Counted from the stretch's first letter, positions 1 to 9,638 are shown. The stretch: DNA of 64,000 bases from VRUE01 sp963742535 (GCA_963742535.1 CAVUMC010000002.1:1364001-1428000); one strand, 5' to 3'. A program made the numbers and translations. Notes: generated by a model from the sequence alone, not told the origin.

Positions 1-515
1 TGTTGGTTGTCGGCGGAGTCACCGGTGTCGATCGTGAAGTTCATCGGGCTGTGCGAGCCGTTGCCATTGGCAACCGGGCTGGACGCCGTGAACTGGTCGA
101 CCTGGCGGATCATCGAGTCGTCGATCTGGGGCTCGAGCGCCTCCCAGGGACGCCAGGCCGCGCCGAAGGGGAGGTTGAGCGGGGTCGAGAGCGGGTCGAT
201 GATCTCCAGGCGCGCCGGCGACTCCTCGTCGGCAAGCTGGAAGTCAGAGAGCTGGCCGAAGTAGGCGAGCGAAGTGCGTTTTTCGGCCCGTTCGGGATTG
301 GCCCCGGCCAGTTCTTCGCGCACGGTGTAGGGCTCACCTTCGCCCAGTTTGAGGAAGCGGTAGCTGCCGGCCGCGGCGGGCACGACCCGCTGTTCGAGCG
401 TGGTCTGGCCTTCGGTGTCGGAGACCGCGGCGTTTCCCGCCGCCGCCATCACGAGTGCCGCGCCCAAAACCGCGAGCGCGACGCCGACCCGGATCGATGC
501 TCCTCGCAACCTCAT
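1..515 (-). CDS. TIGR03767-type metallophosphoesterase, C-terminus cut by window edge
   Basis: Reading the minus strand from an ATG at 515 gives about 171 residues that run off the left edge without a stop. The protein opens with a hydrophobic, alanine-rich signal peptide (about residues 1-30). It continues with the segments YFGQLSDFQLADEESPAR, AWRPWEAL and FTIDTGDSADNQ. These resemble the N-terminal part of the actinobacterial secreted metallophosphoesterases grouped as TIGR03767, where the aspartates near the start of the catalytic domain bind metal. The catalytic histidines lie outside the window, so activity cannot be judged. It is probably an exported phosphoesterase of unknown substrate. 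The family call rests on recalled motifs. Confidence 0.7.
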   Translation of the reverse strand, partial: MRLRGASIRVGVALAVLGAALVMAAAGNAAVSDTEGQTTLEQRVVPAAAGSYRFLKLGEGEPYTVREELAGANPERAEKRTSLAYFGQLSDFQLADEESPARLEIIDPLSTPLNLPFGAAWRPWEALEPQIDDSMIRQVDQFTASSPVANGNGSHSPMNFTIDTGDSADNQ

Positions 516-602
516 GCCTCTCCCCTTTGCTCGATGGACGTGGAGAGAGGGTACCTAATTTTTACTACGGAAGAACCTGAGCGATACCCATACCCGCCCG
601 GG

Positions 603-2045
603 CTATTGCAGGGTGACGAAGCGCTCCTCGGTCAGCTCGATCACCGCAAAGGCCGGCCCCTCGCGGGTGTTGCCGGAGTCCTTGACGCCGCCGTAGGGCA
701 TCTGGTCGGCGCGGAAGGTCGGTACCTCGTTGATCAGCACGCCGCCGAACTCGAGCGTGTTGGCCGCTTCCAGGCCGCGGGAAACATCGCGGGTGAAGAC
801 GCCTGCCTGCAGGCCGAACTTCGAATCGTTGGCCATCCGCAGCGCCTCGCCGAAGTCGGAGAAGCGGTCGATCGTCGCCACCGGGCCGAAGATCTCCTCG
901 CACCAGACCTTGGCGTCGCGCGACGGCGCGCCGAGCAGGGTCGGCGCCAGGCAGCGACCCTCGTCGACCAGCTCACCGCCGGTCAGCAACTCGGCGCCGG
1001 CGGCAACGGCCTCGTCGACCCACTCCTTCACCCGGTCGCGGTCGCCGGCCGTGATCAGCGGGCCGACGTCAGTCTCGGGATCGAGCGGGTCACCGACCCG
1101 CAGCGTCTCGGTGTTGGCGACGAGCCGGGTGGTGAAGTCGTCGGCGATGTCCTCATGGACGAGGATGCGCTGGATCGAGATGCAGCTCTGGCCGGCGTGC
1201 GAGAAGGCGTGCAGCTTCGCCTTGTCCGCCGCCGTCTCCCAGTCGCCGTCGGCGTTGACGATCAGCGGCGCGTTCGAGCCGAGCTCGAGGTTGACCTTCT
1301 TGTGCGGAACTTTGCTGCGGATGTCCCAGCCGACCCCAGCCGAGCCGGTGAAGCTGAGGGCACGGGTCAGCTCGTGCTCGACGATCGCGTTGCCGACCTC
1401 CGAGCCGGGGCCGGGGATGACGCTGAGCCAGCCGTCGGGGAGTCCCGCCTCGACCAGGATCTCGGCCAGCTTCAGGGCCGAGATCGGGGTCTGCCCGGCG
1501 GGCTTGAGCACGACCGCGTTGCCGGCGGCGATCGCCGGCCCGAGCTTGTGGGCGACGAGGTTGAGCGGGAAGTTGAAGGGGCTGATCGCGCCGACCACGC
1601 CGAAGGGCACCCGCAGCATCACGCCGAGCTTGCCGACACCCGCCGGCGAGGCCGCCATCGGCACCGTGCCGCCGGTCAGCTTGCGCGCCTCGGTCGCCGA
1701 GAAGGTGAGCGTGTCGACGCAGCGTTCGGCCTCGACCGTCGCCGTCTTCAGCGGCTTGCCCGCCTCGGCGGCAATTGCCAGCGCCAGGTCCTCGGTCCGT
1801 TCGGCGACCAGGTGCGCGGCGCGGTCCAGCAGTGCCGCCCGCTCGTACTGGGGGAAGTCGGCGGTCTCAAACGCCTCGTGCGCGGCTTTCGCCGCCCGGT
1901 CGACCAATGCCGCGTCGCCTTCCGCCACGCGACCGACGACGGTGTCGTCGTAGGGGCTCCGCACCTCTCCCCACTCGCCGGTCTCCACCCACTCTCCAGC
2001 AGCAAGGAGCTTGTGGTCCGTCGCCTGCACCGTCTGCGTCGCCAT
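603..2045 (-). CDS. Aldehyde dehydrogenase family protein (NAD(P)+)
   Basis: A 480-residue protein of full aldehyde dehydrogenase length that oxidises an aldehyde to the acid with NAD(P)+. The Rossmann region holds ISPFNFPLN and a VVLKPAGQTP segment. The general-base glutamate is in LELGSN, and the catalytic cysteine is Cys288 in HAGQSCISIQR. EIFGPV and the C-terminal PYGGVKDSG region are also present. The ATG at 2045 is chosen because residues before it in the open frame are antisense to the neighbouring gene. It is divergent from the SpoIID-domain gene, with an 81-bp gap. The substrate cannot be told from sequence; a glyceraldehyde-3-phosphate or lactaldehyde type is possible. Confidence 0.9.
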   Translation of the reverse strand: MATQTVQATDHKLLAAGEWVETGEWGEVRSPYDDTVVGRVAEGDAALVDRAAKAAHEAFETADFPQYERAALLDRAAHLVAERTEDLALAIAAEAGKPLKTATVEAERCVDTLTFSATEARKLTGGTVPMAASPAGVGKLGVMLRVPFGVVGAISPFNFPLNLVAHKLGPAIAAGNAVVLKPAGQTPISALKLAEILVEAGLPDGWLSVIPGPGSEVGNAIVEHELTRALSFTGSAGVGWDIRSKVPHKKVNLELGSNAPLIVNADGDWETAADKAKLHAFSHAGQSCISIQRILVHEDIADDFTTRLVANTETLRVGDPLDPETDVGPLITAGDRDRVKEWVDEAVAAGAELLTGGELVDEGRCLAPTLLGAPSRDAKVWCEEIFGPVATIDRFSDFGEALRMANDSKFGLQAGVFTRDVSRGLEAANTLEFGGVLINEVPTFRADQMPYGGVKDSGNTREGPAFAVIELTEERFVTLQ

Positions 2046-2126
2046 GCTTGGTCTCCTCGTTTGGTCGCTTGTTTTCAGCCTAGAGCAGGCCGCTACTCGC
2101 GCAGGGCGAATCTGTTTTGCCGAGAG

Positions 2127-3246
2127 ATGCTTTCTGCACGCACAGTCATCCGCACCCTCCTGATCGTCCTCGCGCTGGCGCTCCCTGCCAATGCCAGTGC
2201 CGCCGTCAACTGGGTCGTCAGCGGCCATGGCTTCGGCCACGGGGTCGGCGTCAGCCAGTACGGCGCCTACGGCTACGCCCTGCACGGCAAGGACTACCAA
2301 TTCATCCTTGCCCACTACTACCAGGGGAGCACGATCGAGCAGGTGAGTGGGCCGAGCGTCGTCCGCGTCCTGCTCGACATCTCCTCCGGCGACGTCGGCT
2401 TCAGCGCCGCCACCAGCGCCTGCGGCATCGCCCTCGACCCGGGACAAAGCTACGAGGCGCACCGCGAAGGCGCGCGGGTGAAGCTGCGCAGCGCCGTCGG
2501 CAAGCCGCTCGCCGACTGCGGCAGCAAGCTGCGCGCGGCCGGCCGCGGCAAGGTGACGATCGCCGGCGTCGGCACCTACCGCGGGGCGCTCGAGGTCGTA
2601 CCGACGAAAAGCAGCGCCTGCTCGCTCAACGTGATCAACGCGCTCGCGGTCGAGCAGTACGTGAAGGGGGTGGTCCCGAACGAGTCGCCGCCCTCCTGGC
2701 CGGCGGCCGAGCTGCGCGCCCAGGCGGTCGAGTCGCGCTCCTTCGCCCTCAGCGTCGACGTCGACGGCAACGGCTTCGACCTCTACGACGACACCCGCAG
2801 CCAGGTCTACGACGGCTACTCGAGCGAGACCGCCACGTCGAACGCGGCCGTCGAAGCGACCAAGGGGCAGGTGGTCATGTACGGCGGCAAGATCGCCGAG
2901 ACCTACTTCTCGGCCTGCTCCGGCGGCTACACCGAGAGCATCCAGAACGTCTTCTTCGGCCCGGCGATCCCCTACCTGCAGGGCGTCCCCGACCCCTACG
3001 ACTACTACTGCCCGCTGCACGACTGGACGCTCAAATTCTCCGGCCCTGAGATCAGCGCCAAGCTCGGCGCCTACCTCAAAGGCAAGCTGAAGCAGGTGGT
3101 GGTCGACCAAACGCGGCGTCTCGCCCCGGATCGTCTCGGCCAAGCTGATCGGCACCGGCGGCGTCAGCACCGTCACCGGCGAACAGCTCGAGGTCGCCCT
3201 CGGCGCCTACAGCACCTGGATGAGCTTCCAGAAGCTGGCCGGCTAG
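2127..3246 (+). CDS. SpoIID/LytB-domain secreted protein, one frameshift near 3104
   Basis: Starts at ATG 2127 with a signal peptide (about residues 1-27, ending near NASA). It follows with the glycine-rich GHGFGHGVGVSQYGA segment typical of SpoIID/LytB proteins, then EQYVKGVVPNESP, AVESRSFAL, DDTRSQVYDG and ETYFSACSGGYTE. In sporulating Firmicutes SpoIID is a lytic transglycosylase acting on peptidoglycan. Actinobacterial members are probably wall-acting proteins as well. Near 3101-3112 the reading frame breaks. Removing one base (the g after ggtggtc) restores a normal C-terminus (RGVSPRIVSAKLIG, then TWMSFQKLAG) ending at the TAG at 3244-3246. I treat this as a likely sequence error. Confidence 0.85.
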
Positions 3247-4216
3247 CGAGCCCGCGCAGACAGGACGATCTGGGCGTGGATCGCGCGGTGGTCGCTGCCG
3301 GGCAGGTCGGAGACGCCGTAGTCGGCGATGCCGAGCCGGCGATCGGCGAGCACGTGGTCGATCGTGATCAGCGGCGGCAAGGATCGATCCCGCCGGCGCA
3401 AGGTCGGCTCCAGCCCCTTGCCGGTGGCTTCGCCGGCGTCGCGGTAGCCACGGTCGATCACGTCGCGCAGCGCGGCGTGGTCGAGCGTCGCGTTGAAGTC
3501 GCCGACCAGCAGCCAGGGTGCTCCCGCGCCCGCCGAGGGCAGTTGTTCCAGCGCCACGCGCCAGCGCGCTTCCGGTCCGGAGACGGGCGTGTGGGGATGG
3601 ACGTCGACCAGCCTGATCGTGCCGCCGCCCGGCAGCGCGACCGCGAGCCGAGGTAGGTCGGTTGTGCCGGCGGTCACTTCGCTCAGGGGGCGCAGCGGCA
3701 GGCGTCGAGTAGACGCCGCGGCCGCCCCAGTCGGGCCGCATCGCGACGATCCCGTAGGGCAGAAGGGAGCCGATGCCGTTGGCCCGCAGCCCCGCGGCGA
3801 AGGTCGGCGTCAGCTCCTGGATGCTGAGCAGTTCGGGGTGCAGGCGCCCGACCAGATCGACCATGGCGGCTGGGTCGGCGGTGCCGTGGTGGATGTTGGC
3901 GGAGAGGACCGTGAGGGTTCGACGGCCGTCGGGGCGAGGTCGTTTCGCTGCCGATCGCGCGCGGCAGGACCGCAGCGCAGAAGGCAACGGTGGCCAGGGT
4001 CGCGACCGCGGCGGCGGCCCAGTTGCGCAGGGCTAGGGCGATGCCGGCGAGGAGGAAGGCGGCAATCGCCGCGTAGGGAGTGAGGGCGAGGACCGCGACT
4101 ACGATCGAGCCCCGCTCCCAGCCGCCGGTGCGGACCAATGCCCAGGCGGCGAGCGGGAACACCGGCAGCCAGAGCCACCAGTAGCGGCCGGCCCCGGCGC
4201 GAGCCAGTGCGCTCAA
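3247..4216 (-). CDS. Membrane-anchored endonuclease/exonuclease/phosphatase family protein, two apparent frameshifts
   Basis: Pieced together from three frames. The N-terminal 90 residues contain hydrophobic helices (WWLWLPVFPLAAWALV, GSIVVAVLALTPYAAIAAFLL). The EEP fold follows: LTVLSANIHHG, LLSIQELTPTF, then WLLVGDFNATLDH and ITIDHVLADRRL, GSDHRAIHAQ. These are the metal-binding and catalytic motifs of the DNase I-like superfamily. Frames break near 3950 and near 3700, each fixable by one base. The start is TTG at 4216, which overlaps the TGA stop of the upstream gene as TTGA and suggests translational coupling. Substrate is unknown: nucleic acid, sphingolipid or phosphoinositide are all possible for this fold. 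Confidence 0.75.
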
Positions 4217-5206
4217 CCGTCCGGATAGGGCTGGATCGGGATGCCGTGGTCGGTCTCGCGCATGCCGAACTCATAGGCGGCACCGGCGCGAGGGTGAGCT
4301 CGCGAGTGCGGCTCGGCCGGGGCGTTCGACGGTCAGCTCGAGGTCGGAGACCGAGCAGTTGAGCGTGTTGTGCTCGGGGCCCTTGGGGTCGGCGTAGACC
4401 CAGCCGACGAAGTCCTTCTCGGGGCGCCGAGACGCGACCGCGGACGACGATGTCCTTGCCGGGGAGGTGAACTCGCAGGCGGTCGGCTGGGCGTCGATCG
4501 AGGCGGAGCGGATCTGGCCGAAGCCACCGAGCCGGTGCGCCTCGCCGTCGAGCATCAGCATCCCCGAGGGCATCCAGGGAGTCGTCCAGGGCGCCGATCT
4601 TGATCCGGGCGGCGCCGGCGTCGAAGTAGGTGCCGGCGGCATCGGCGAAGCCGGTGCCCTCGAGCCAGACCCAGCGCTCGGCGTGCTCGCTGCCCCAGTT
4701 GTGGCCGATCATCCCCGGCCAGCCGTCGAGCTCGATCGTCCTCGCCGTCGATCTCGAGGCGGCCCTTGAAGGTGCGCGCTGGGATAGGGCGCGACGAACT
4801 TGGTCGCGGCAGCGGCGCCTCGTAGAGCCAGTCGGCCGGCAGGTACTTGCAGGGCTCGGCGTCGCCGGAGAAGGTCAGCGTCCCAGGCGGCGCTGAGGGC
4901 GTCGGTCGTCGATCGAGCCACTGGCGTGGCCGGGACCGATCTCGGCTTCGCCGACCCGGATCCACGACCGACCGGGGCCGAGAGCTGCTCCGCCGGCACC
5001 GTCACCTTGGTCGCCCGCGGGCCCTCGGCCTCGCGATCGAAGAGGACGAACCAGATCGAGGCGTTGGGCTCGGCGCCGGGGCGCTTGTGAACCGTGTGGC
5101 GGATCCAGACACCTCGGCCGCCGCCCGGCTGGCAGGCCTTGATGTAGAAGCTCTCGTAGTGGCCGGCCTTGGCCGCGACCCGCGGGAAGCGCGCTCCTTC
5201 GTCCAT
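4213..5206 (-). CDS. Conserved lipocalin-like (CrtC/AttH/tocopherol cyclase-like) protein, many frameshifts
   Basis: Starts at ATG 5206. The protein emerges only by hopping among all three frames. In order it reads GHYESFYIKACQPGGGRGVW, WFVLFDREAEGPRATKVTV, CKYLPADWLYEAPLPR, FKGRLEIDGEDD, MIGHNWGSEHAERWVWLEG, EKDFVGWVYADPKGPEHNT, VSDLELTVER and EFGMRETDHGIPIQPYPDG, ending at 4213. The HNWGSEHAERW element recalls CrtC, tocopherol cyclase and AttH lipocalin-fold proteins. I infer at least seven single-base shifts in one kilobase, which is extreme and points to poor sequence or, less likely, a decayed gene. The function is unassigned. Confidence 0.6.
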
Positions 5207-5260
5207 GCGGAAACCCTAGAGCGCGAATGCGAAGCGGGCTTAAACCTTGATGGCGCGGCG

Positions 5261-6339
5261 CTAAACCTTGATCGTGATCACGTCGCCGTCGGCGACGACG
5301 TAGTCGCGGCCCTCGATCCGCAGCAGGCCCTTGTCGCGGGCGGCGACGTAGCCGCCGCACTCGACCAGCTCGCTGCCAGCCGATCGCCTCGGCCTTGATG
5401 AACGCGTCCTGGATCTCGGTGTGGATCGTGCCGGCCGCCTCCCAGGCGGTCGAGCCGCGGCGCAGATCGGGCGGGCGACCGCCTCCTTGTCCTCGCCGGC
5501 GGTGAAGAAGGTGATCAGGTCGAGCAGGTCGTAGGCGGCCGCGGACGAGGCGGGCCAGGCCGGAGCCCTCGACCCCGTAGGACTCGCGCATCTCCTCGGC
5601 TTCGGCCGGGTCGAGCTCGGCCAGCTCGCCCTCGATCCGGGCGCTGACCGCGACCACGCCGGCGCCGACCGCCTCGGCGTGCTCGACCACCGCCGCCGGC
5701 GGCTCGGCGTCGCCCTCGTCGACGTTGGCGACGTAGAGGATCGGCTTCGAGGTCAGCGCCTGCAGGTTGCGCGGGCCGTGCGCGGCGGCGTCGGGGACCG
5801 GGATCGAGCGGGCGGGCTTGCCTTCGGCCAGCGCCTCGACGACCTTCTCCAGCCAGTCGCGCTCGGCGATCGCCTCGACGTCGCCCGACTTGGCCCCCTT
5901 GCCGACCCGGTGCAGGCGGCGCTCGGCCTGCTCGTAGTCGGAGAGCATCAGCTCGGTCTCGATCGTCTCGATGTCGGCGAGCGGGTCGACGCGGCCGTCG
6001 GGGTGCGGGACGCCGGAGTCGTCGTGGCAGCGGACGACGTGGCAGATCGCGTCGGTCTCGCGGATCGAGGCGAGGAACTGGTTGCCGAGCCCCTCCCCCT
6101 CCGAGGCGCCCTTGACCAGGCCGGCGATGTCGTGGAAGGAGATCGTCGCCGGTTCCAGCTTCGAGCTGCGCACCGTCGCGGCGATCTGTCTCGAGCCGCT
6201 CGTCGGGCACCTCGGCGATCGCCACGTTGGGCTCGATCGTCGTGAACGGGTAGTCGCCGGTCTGGGCGCCGCCCTTGGTCAGGGCGTTGAAGAGGGTCGA
6301 CTTGCCCGCGTTGGGCAGCCCGACGATCCCGACCTTCAT
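5261..6339 (-). CDS. ychF: Redox-regulated ATPase/GTP-binding protein YchF, four apparent frameshifts
   Basis: YchF/Ola1 is a near-universal Obg-family P-loop protein that binds ribosomes and hydrolyses ATP. The ATG at 6339 starts MKVGIVGLPNAGKSTLFNAL (G1). Further segments are NVAIAEVPDERLE, FHDIAGLVKGASEGEGLGNQ and YVANVDEGDAE. The C-terminal TGS domain has STAWEAAGTIHTEIQDAFIK and GRDYVVADGDVITIKV ending at 5261. Frames break near 6189, 5543, 5477 and 5385, each fixed by one base. Such a conserved gene is unlikely to be genuinely broken four times, so this locus is the best internal evidence for sequencing error in the region. Confidence 0.9.
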
Positions 6340-6358
6340 GCGGTGTGGTCTCCCCTGG

Positions 6359-6854
6359 TCATAGCGAGAGCGGCACGATCAGGCCGAGGACGATGCCGAG
6401 CAGGGCGCCGGCGAGGACGTCGGACGGGTAGTGCATGCCGAGGTAGGGGCGGCCGAGCGAGATCGCCAGGGCGACGACGAGGGCGCCCGCCGTGGCGGGG
6501 TCGACCCGGAACATCGCCGTCGCCACCGCGAAGGAGGAGAGCGCGTGGGCCGAGGGGAAGCTGAGCGAGCTGGGCGCGCCGCCGAGCGGCGGCAGGCCCT
6601 CGAGCACCGGCCGCGGCCGTTTGACCAGCAGCTTGATCCCGTAGTTGAGCCCGATCGCGAGCGGCCCGAGCACGGCGCAGATCAGCCACGCCTCGCGCTG
6701 TCCCGGGTCGAGCAGCGCCAGCGCCAGCGCCGAGCACGACCCAGACCGCGCCGTTGTTGCCGGCCTTGCCCAGCGCCTTCGCCGCGGACTCGATTCCGGG
6801 CGAGTGCCCGCGGGTCCGCATCAGGCGCAGCAGCTTGAGATCGGCGTCGCGCAT
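6359..6854 (-). CDS. PAP2-superfamily membrane phosphatase, one apparent frameshift
   Basis: About 165 residues in two frames joined near 6730. The N-terminus is MRDADLKLLRLMRTRGHSPG. The rest carries the three acid-phosphatase motifs of the PAP2 family: KLLVKRPRP (motif 1), FPSAHALSS (motif 2, with PSAH in place of the common PSGH), and GRPYLGMHYPSDV (motif 3 with the catalytic histidine). Several hydrophobic segments mark it as an integral membrane enzyme, probably dephosphorylating a lipid such as undecaprenyl diphosphate or phosphatidate. It lies 20 bp downstream of nothing but its own promoter region and directly upstream of ychF on the same strand. Confidence 0.8.
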
Positions 6855-6891
6855 CGGCGCGCAGGATAAGCCGGTAGGTCAGTATCCCGTC

Positions 6892-7858
6892 ATGCCCTCG
6901 GTTCCCGGCTACGTCCACACGCCCGGCCACCACTGCGGCTCGACCGCACTGCGCAACCTGCTCGCCTTCCACGGGGTCGAGATCAGCGAGGAGATGGCCT
7001 TCGGGCTCGGGGCGGGCGCCTGCTTCTACTACGTGGTCCTCGAGGACGCCTCGCCGACCCGCTGGTTCAACGGCCGCACGGCGCGGCTGGAGGAGAACTT
7101 CGACGAGCTGACCGGGGCGGCGCTGGAGCTGCGCACCTTCGACGAGGGCGACGACGCAGCCTGGGAGGCGGCGCGGGCCGAAGTCGACGCAGGCAACCCG
7201 GTGCTGCTGCTCACCGACCTCTATTACCTCGACCACTACGGCAACTCGGCCCACTTCCCCGGCCACGCCGTGGTCCTGGCCGGCTACGACGAGGAGCACG
7301 CCCACCTCTCCGACACCGGCTTCGACCGAGCTGCAGGTGACGACGCGGCTGGAGGACCTCGACCGCGCCCGTCACAGCGGCCACCCCGCCTACCCGCTCG
7401 CCGGCCACATGTTCACCGCGACCGGCGCGGTCAGCCAGGAGCAACTGAGGGCGGCGATCCCCGCCGCGATCGAGCGCGCCGCGCAGGCGATGGTCGACTC
7501 CCCTTTCGGCGAGTTCTCCGGCCTCGGCGCGGTCGAGCGCCTCGCCGCCGAGGCGGGCAGCTGGCCCGAGGTGGCCGAGGACTGGCAGTGGTGCGCTCGC
7601 TTCGGCTACCAGGTGATCGAGCGCCGCGGCACCGGCGGCGGCGCTTTCCGCCTGATGTATTCCCGCTTCCTCGAGGAGGCGGGACGGTCCGAGGCACCGC
7701 TGGCAGCCGAGGCGGCAGCGCGCTGGACCGAGCTGGCCGAGGCCTTCCGCGCCGCCAGCGAGCGCGACGATCCCGACCCGGCGCTCTGGCGGCAGATCGA
7801 CTCCGCCGCCCACGGCGTCGCCGAGGCCGAGCAGCGGCTCTGGACGGCCCTGGCCTAG
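6892..7858 (+). CDS. BtrH_N/DUF4872 protein (butirosin-H-like cysteine acyltransferase fold), one apparent frameshift
   Basis: ATG at 6892. The N-terminal half has HHCGSTALRNLL with a candidate catalytic Cys, FGLGAGACFYYV and LLLTDLYYLDHYG, then HFPGHAVVLAGYD with a candidate catalytic His. This arrangement is typical of the BtrH N-terminal domain, a papain-like acyltransferase in butirosin biosynthesis. The C-terminal half (LEDLDRARHSGHP onward) matches the DUF4872 partner domain. One base near 7327 must be removed to join the frames (DTGF to ELQVTTRLEDL). No natural-product cluster surrounds it, so the physiological substrate is unknown. Confidence 0.75.
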
Positions 7859-7893
7859 ATGCTCGGTCAGCGACGCCACACACCCAGGTAGCA

Positions 7894-8667
7894 GTGGCCG
7901 AGGGCGACACGATCCTGCGCGCGGCGCGACGGATCGAATCCGCAATCAGCGGCGAGCCGGTGGAGGCCACCGCGCCGAACCCGCGCGGGCGAGCCGCCCG
8001 GATCGAGCGGCTCGACGGCCTGGCGCTCGAGCGTGCCGATGCCCACGGCAAGCACCTGCTGCTCCACTTCGACGAGCTGGTCCTGCACAGCCATCTCGGC
8101 ATGAGCGGCTCCTGGCACACCTACCGTCAGGGCGAGCCATGGCGCAAGCCGACCGGCTTCGCCTGGGTGGTGCTCTCGACTGGGCGCGCCGAAGCCGTCC
8201 AGTTCGGCGGCCCGACGCTGCGCCTGCTGCGCGCCGAGGCGGTGGCGCGCGACCCGGTGCTCGCCCGGCTCGGCCCCGACATCCTCGCCCCCGACTTCGA
8301 CTCGGAGCGGATCGCACAATCGCTGCGCAGCGCTCCCGAGCGCAGCCTCGGCGACGCCCTGCTTGACCAGCACCTGGTCGCCGGCATCGGCAACATCTTC
8401 AAGAGCGAGGCCTGCTTCGCCGCCCACCTCGACCCCTGGCAGAAGGTCGGCGACCTCCCCGAAGCGCAGCTCATCCACGTCGCCCAGGCCGCCCACGACC
8501 TGATGCAGGCGGCGGTCGACGAAGGCCGCGGCGACCGCGCCGTCTACAAGCGAGCCGGCCGTCCCTGCCCCCGCTGCGGCACCAAGATCCGCTCCCGCGG
8601 CCAGGGCGACGCCAATCGCACCACCTACTGGTGCCCCAGCTGCCAGGTCGCCGCCAACCGCTCTTGA
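7894..8667 (+). CDS. Fpg/Nei-family DNA glycosylase (Nei2-like endonuclease VIII)
   Basis: A 257-residue base-excision repair enzyme starting at GTG 7894. The N-terminal segment reads MAEGDTILRAARRIE. Fpg/Nei enzymes normally begin MPEG, with Pro2 as the Schiff-base nucleophile and Glu3 as acid. Here Glu is kept but residue 2 reads Ala. HSHLGMSGSW, LLDQHLVAGIGNIFKSE (helix-two-turn-helix) and a C-terminal zinc finger of two CxxC pairs (CPRCG and CPSC) are intact. GTG is the start because it places the conserved N-terminus correctly. Ala2 may be a base-call error given the frameshifts nearby. Confidence 0.85.
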   Translation: MAEGDTILRAARRIESAISGEPVEATAPNPRGRAARIERLDGLALERADAHGKHLLLHFDELVLHSHLGMSGSWHTYRQGEPWRKPTGFAWVVLSTGRAEAVQFGGPTLRLLRAEAVARDPVLARLGPDILAPDFDSERIAQSLRSAPERSLGDALLDQHLVAGIGNIFKSEACFAAHLDPWQKVGDLPEAQLIHVAQAAHDLMQAAVDEGRGDRAVYKRAGRPCPRCGTKIRSRGQGDANRTTYWCPSCQVAANRS

Positions 8668-8698
8668 GGTTTGTGGCACATAACCCCACAAACCTCAA
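8664..8698 (+). terminator. 13-bp perfect palindrome overlapping the nei-like stop codon
   Basis: Positions 8664-8676 and 8686-8698 are perfect inverted repeats (13 bp) separated by a 9-nt loop. The left arm includes the TGA stop of the glycosylase gene. There is no following T-run, so it would be an intrinsic terminator of the U-poor actinobacterial type, or a bidirectional mRNA-stabilising hairpin. Confidence 0.6.
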
Positions 8699-8742
8699 AC
8701 GCAGTCCCGTTTGCCGCCTGGTCGGGCGGGTAATCAGCCGAC

Positions 8743-8997
8743 ATGACTATTGGTGGAGGGATATTTCTGATCGCCGTCGGCGCGATCCTCAAGTTCGCAA
8801 CCAACGTTCATGTCAAGGGCGTCAGCCTCGACACCGTTGGCGTGATCCTGATGGTCGCCGGTGCAGCCGGCCTCATCCTCGGTCTCGTCCAGGAGATGAT
8901 CTGGTCCAGGCGCGCCCGTCAGGGCGTCGCCGTCGCGCCGGAAGAACCGGTGGAACGAGTCCCGGAGGAACGCCGTGACCTGCCGCCGCGCTACTAG
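8743..8997 (+). CDS. DUF6458 family small membrane protein
   Basis: An 84-residue protein with two predicted transmembrane helices: GGGIFLIAVGAILKFA (about 4-19) and VGVILMVAGAAGLILGLV (about 32-49), joined by a short loop. A charged, Glu/Arg-rich cytoplasmic tail follows. The MxIGGGIFLIAVGAI opening is characteristic of the actinobacterial DUF6458 family, whose role is unknown. It is preceded by the strong hairpin at 8664-8698 and is probably transcribed alone. Confidence 0.8.
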   Translation: MTIGGGIFLIAVGAILKFATNVHVKGVSLDTVGVILMVAGAAGLILGLVQEMIWSRRARQGVAVAPEEPVERVPEERRDLPPRY

Positions 8998-9000
8998 CGG

Positions 9001-9633
9001 CTAAATTGAGGTCTGCGACTCAGCCGAGGGCGTGAGCCGGGCGAAGTAGCCGAACCAGTTGCCGGAGTGGGTCTCCCAGGCGAGGCCGGCCTCCCCACCC
9101 TGGCGTTTGAGCGCTGACTGGGTGGTGAAGTGCGGGTCGCCGAAGAGCTCGCCGACAATGAGGCGGCCGCCGGGCTCGAGGACGCGTTGGATCTGGCGCA
9201 GGGCAGCGACAGGGTCGGGGATCTCACCGAGGACGGCGGTGAGGACGACGGCGTCGATCGAGTTGTCGTCGTAAGGAAGAGCGGTGGCATCGCCCTGGGT
9301 CGGGACCAGGTTGGCGAGGTTGCGCTCGGCGGCTCGGCGCGTCACGTGGTCGAGGAACTCCTGCTGCAGGTCAAAGAGCTCGACGGTGCCCTCGGGTCCG
9401 ACCCACTCGGCCAGGTCGAGGGAGTAGTAGCCGGTGCCGACGCCGATCTCGAGAATGCGCTCGCCGGGCTCGGGCCGCAGTACCAACCGCAGGCGATCGC
9501 GGCTGATGATCGGGTGCGGCGCTTCGACCCAAAAGCGCTGGCCGTAGGGGCAAGCAGAGGGGTTCTTGCGCCACCAGAGCGCCGCGGCCAGCGTCGCCAG
9601 GGCGGCGGCGCCGAGCAGCTTGCGAGCGCGCAT
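9001..9633 (-). CDS. Membrane-anchored class I SAM-dependent methyltransferase
   Basis: A 210-residue protein. Residues 1-20 form a hydrophobic N-terminal anchor (LLGAAALATLAAALWW). The methyltransferase core follows: motif I ILEIGVGTGYYSLDLA, the acidic loop VELFDLQ, a GDATALPYDDNSIDAVVL segment (motif II region) and LEPGGRLIVGE (motif III). This is a Methyltransf_11-type fold, often acting on lipids or quinones. It lies 5 bp downstream of the 73-residue gene and forms an apparent operon with the epimerase gene. The substrate is unknown. Confidence 0.8.
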   Translation of the reverse strand: MRARKLLGAAALATLAAALWWRKNPSACPYGQRFWVEAPHPIISRDRLRLVLRPEPGERILEIGVGTGYYSLDLAEWVGPEGTVELFDLQQEFLDHVTRRAAERNLANLVPTQGDATALPYDDNSIDAVVLTAVLGEIPDPVAALRQIQRVLEPGGRLIVGELFGDPHFTTQSALKRQGGEAGLAWETHSGNWFGYFARLTPSAESQTSI

Positions 9634-9638
9634 CGGCC

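Noticed and set aside
3..3656. A 1217-codon open frame on the plus strand
   Set aside because: Most of it is antisense to the aldehyde dehydrogenase; only the part from 2127 onward encodes a real protein. Long antisense frames are common in GC-rich DNA.
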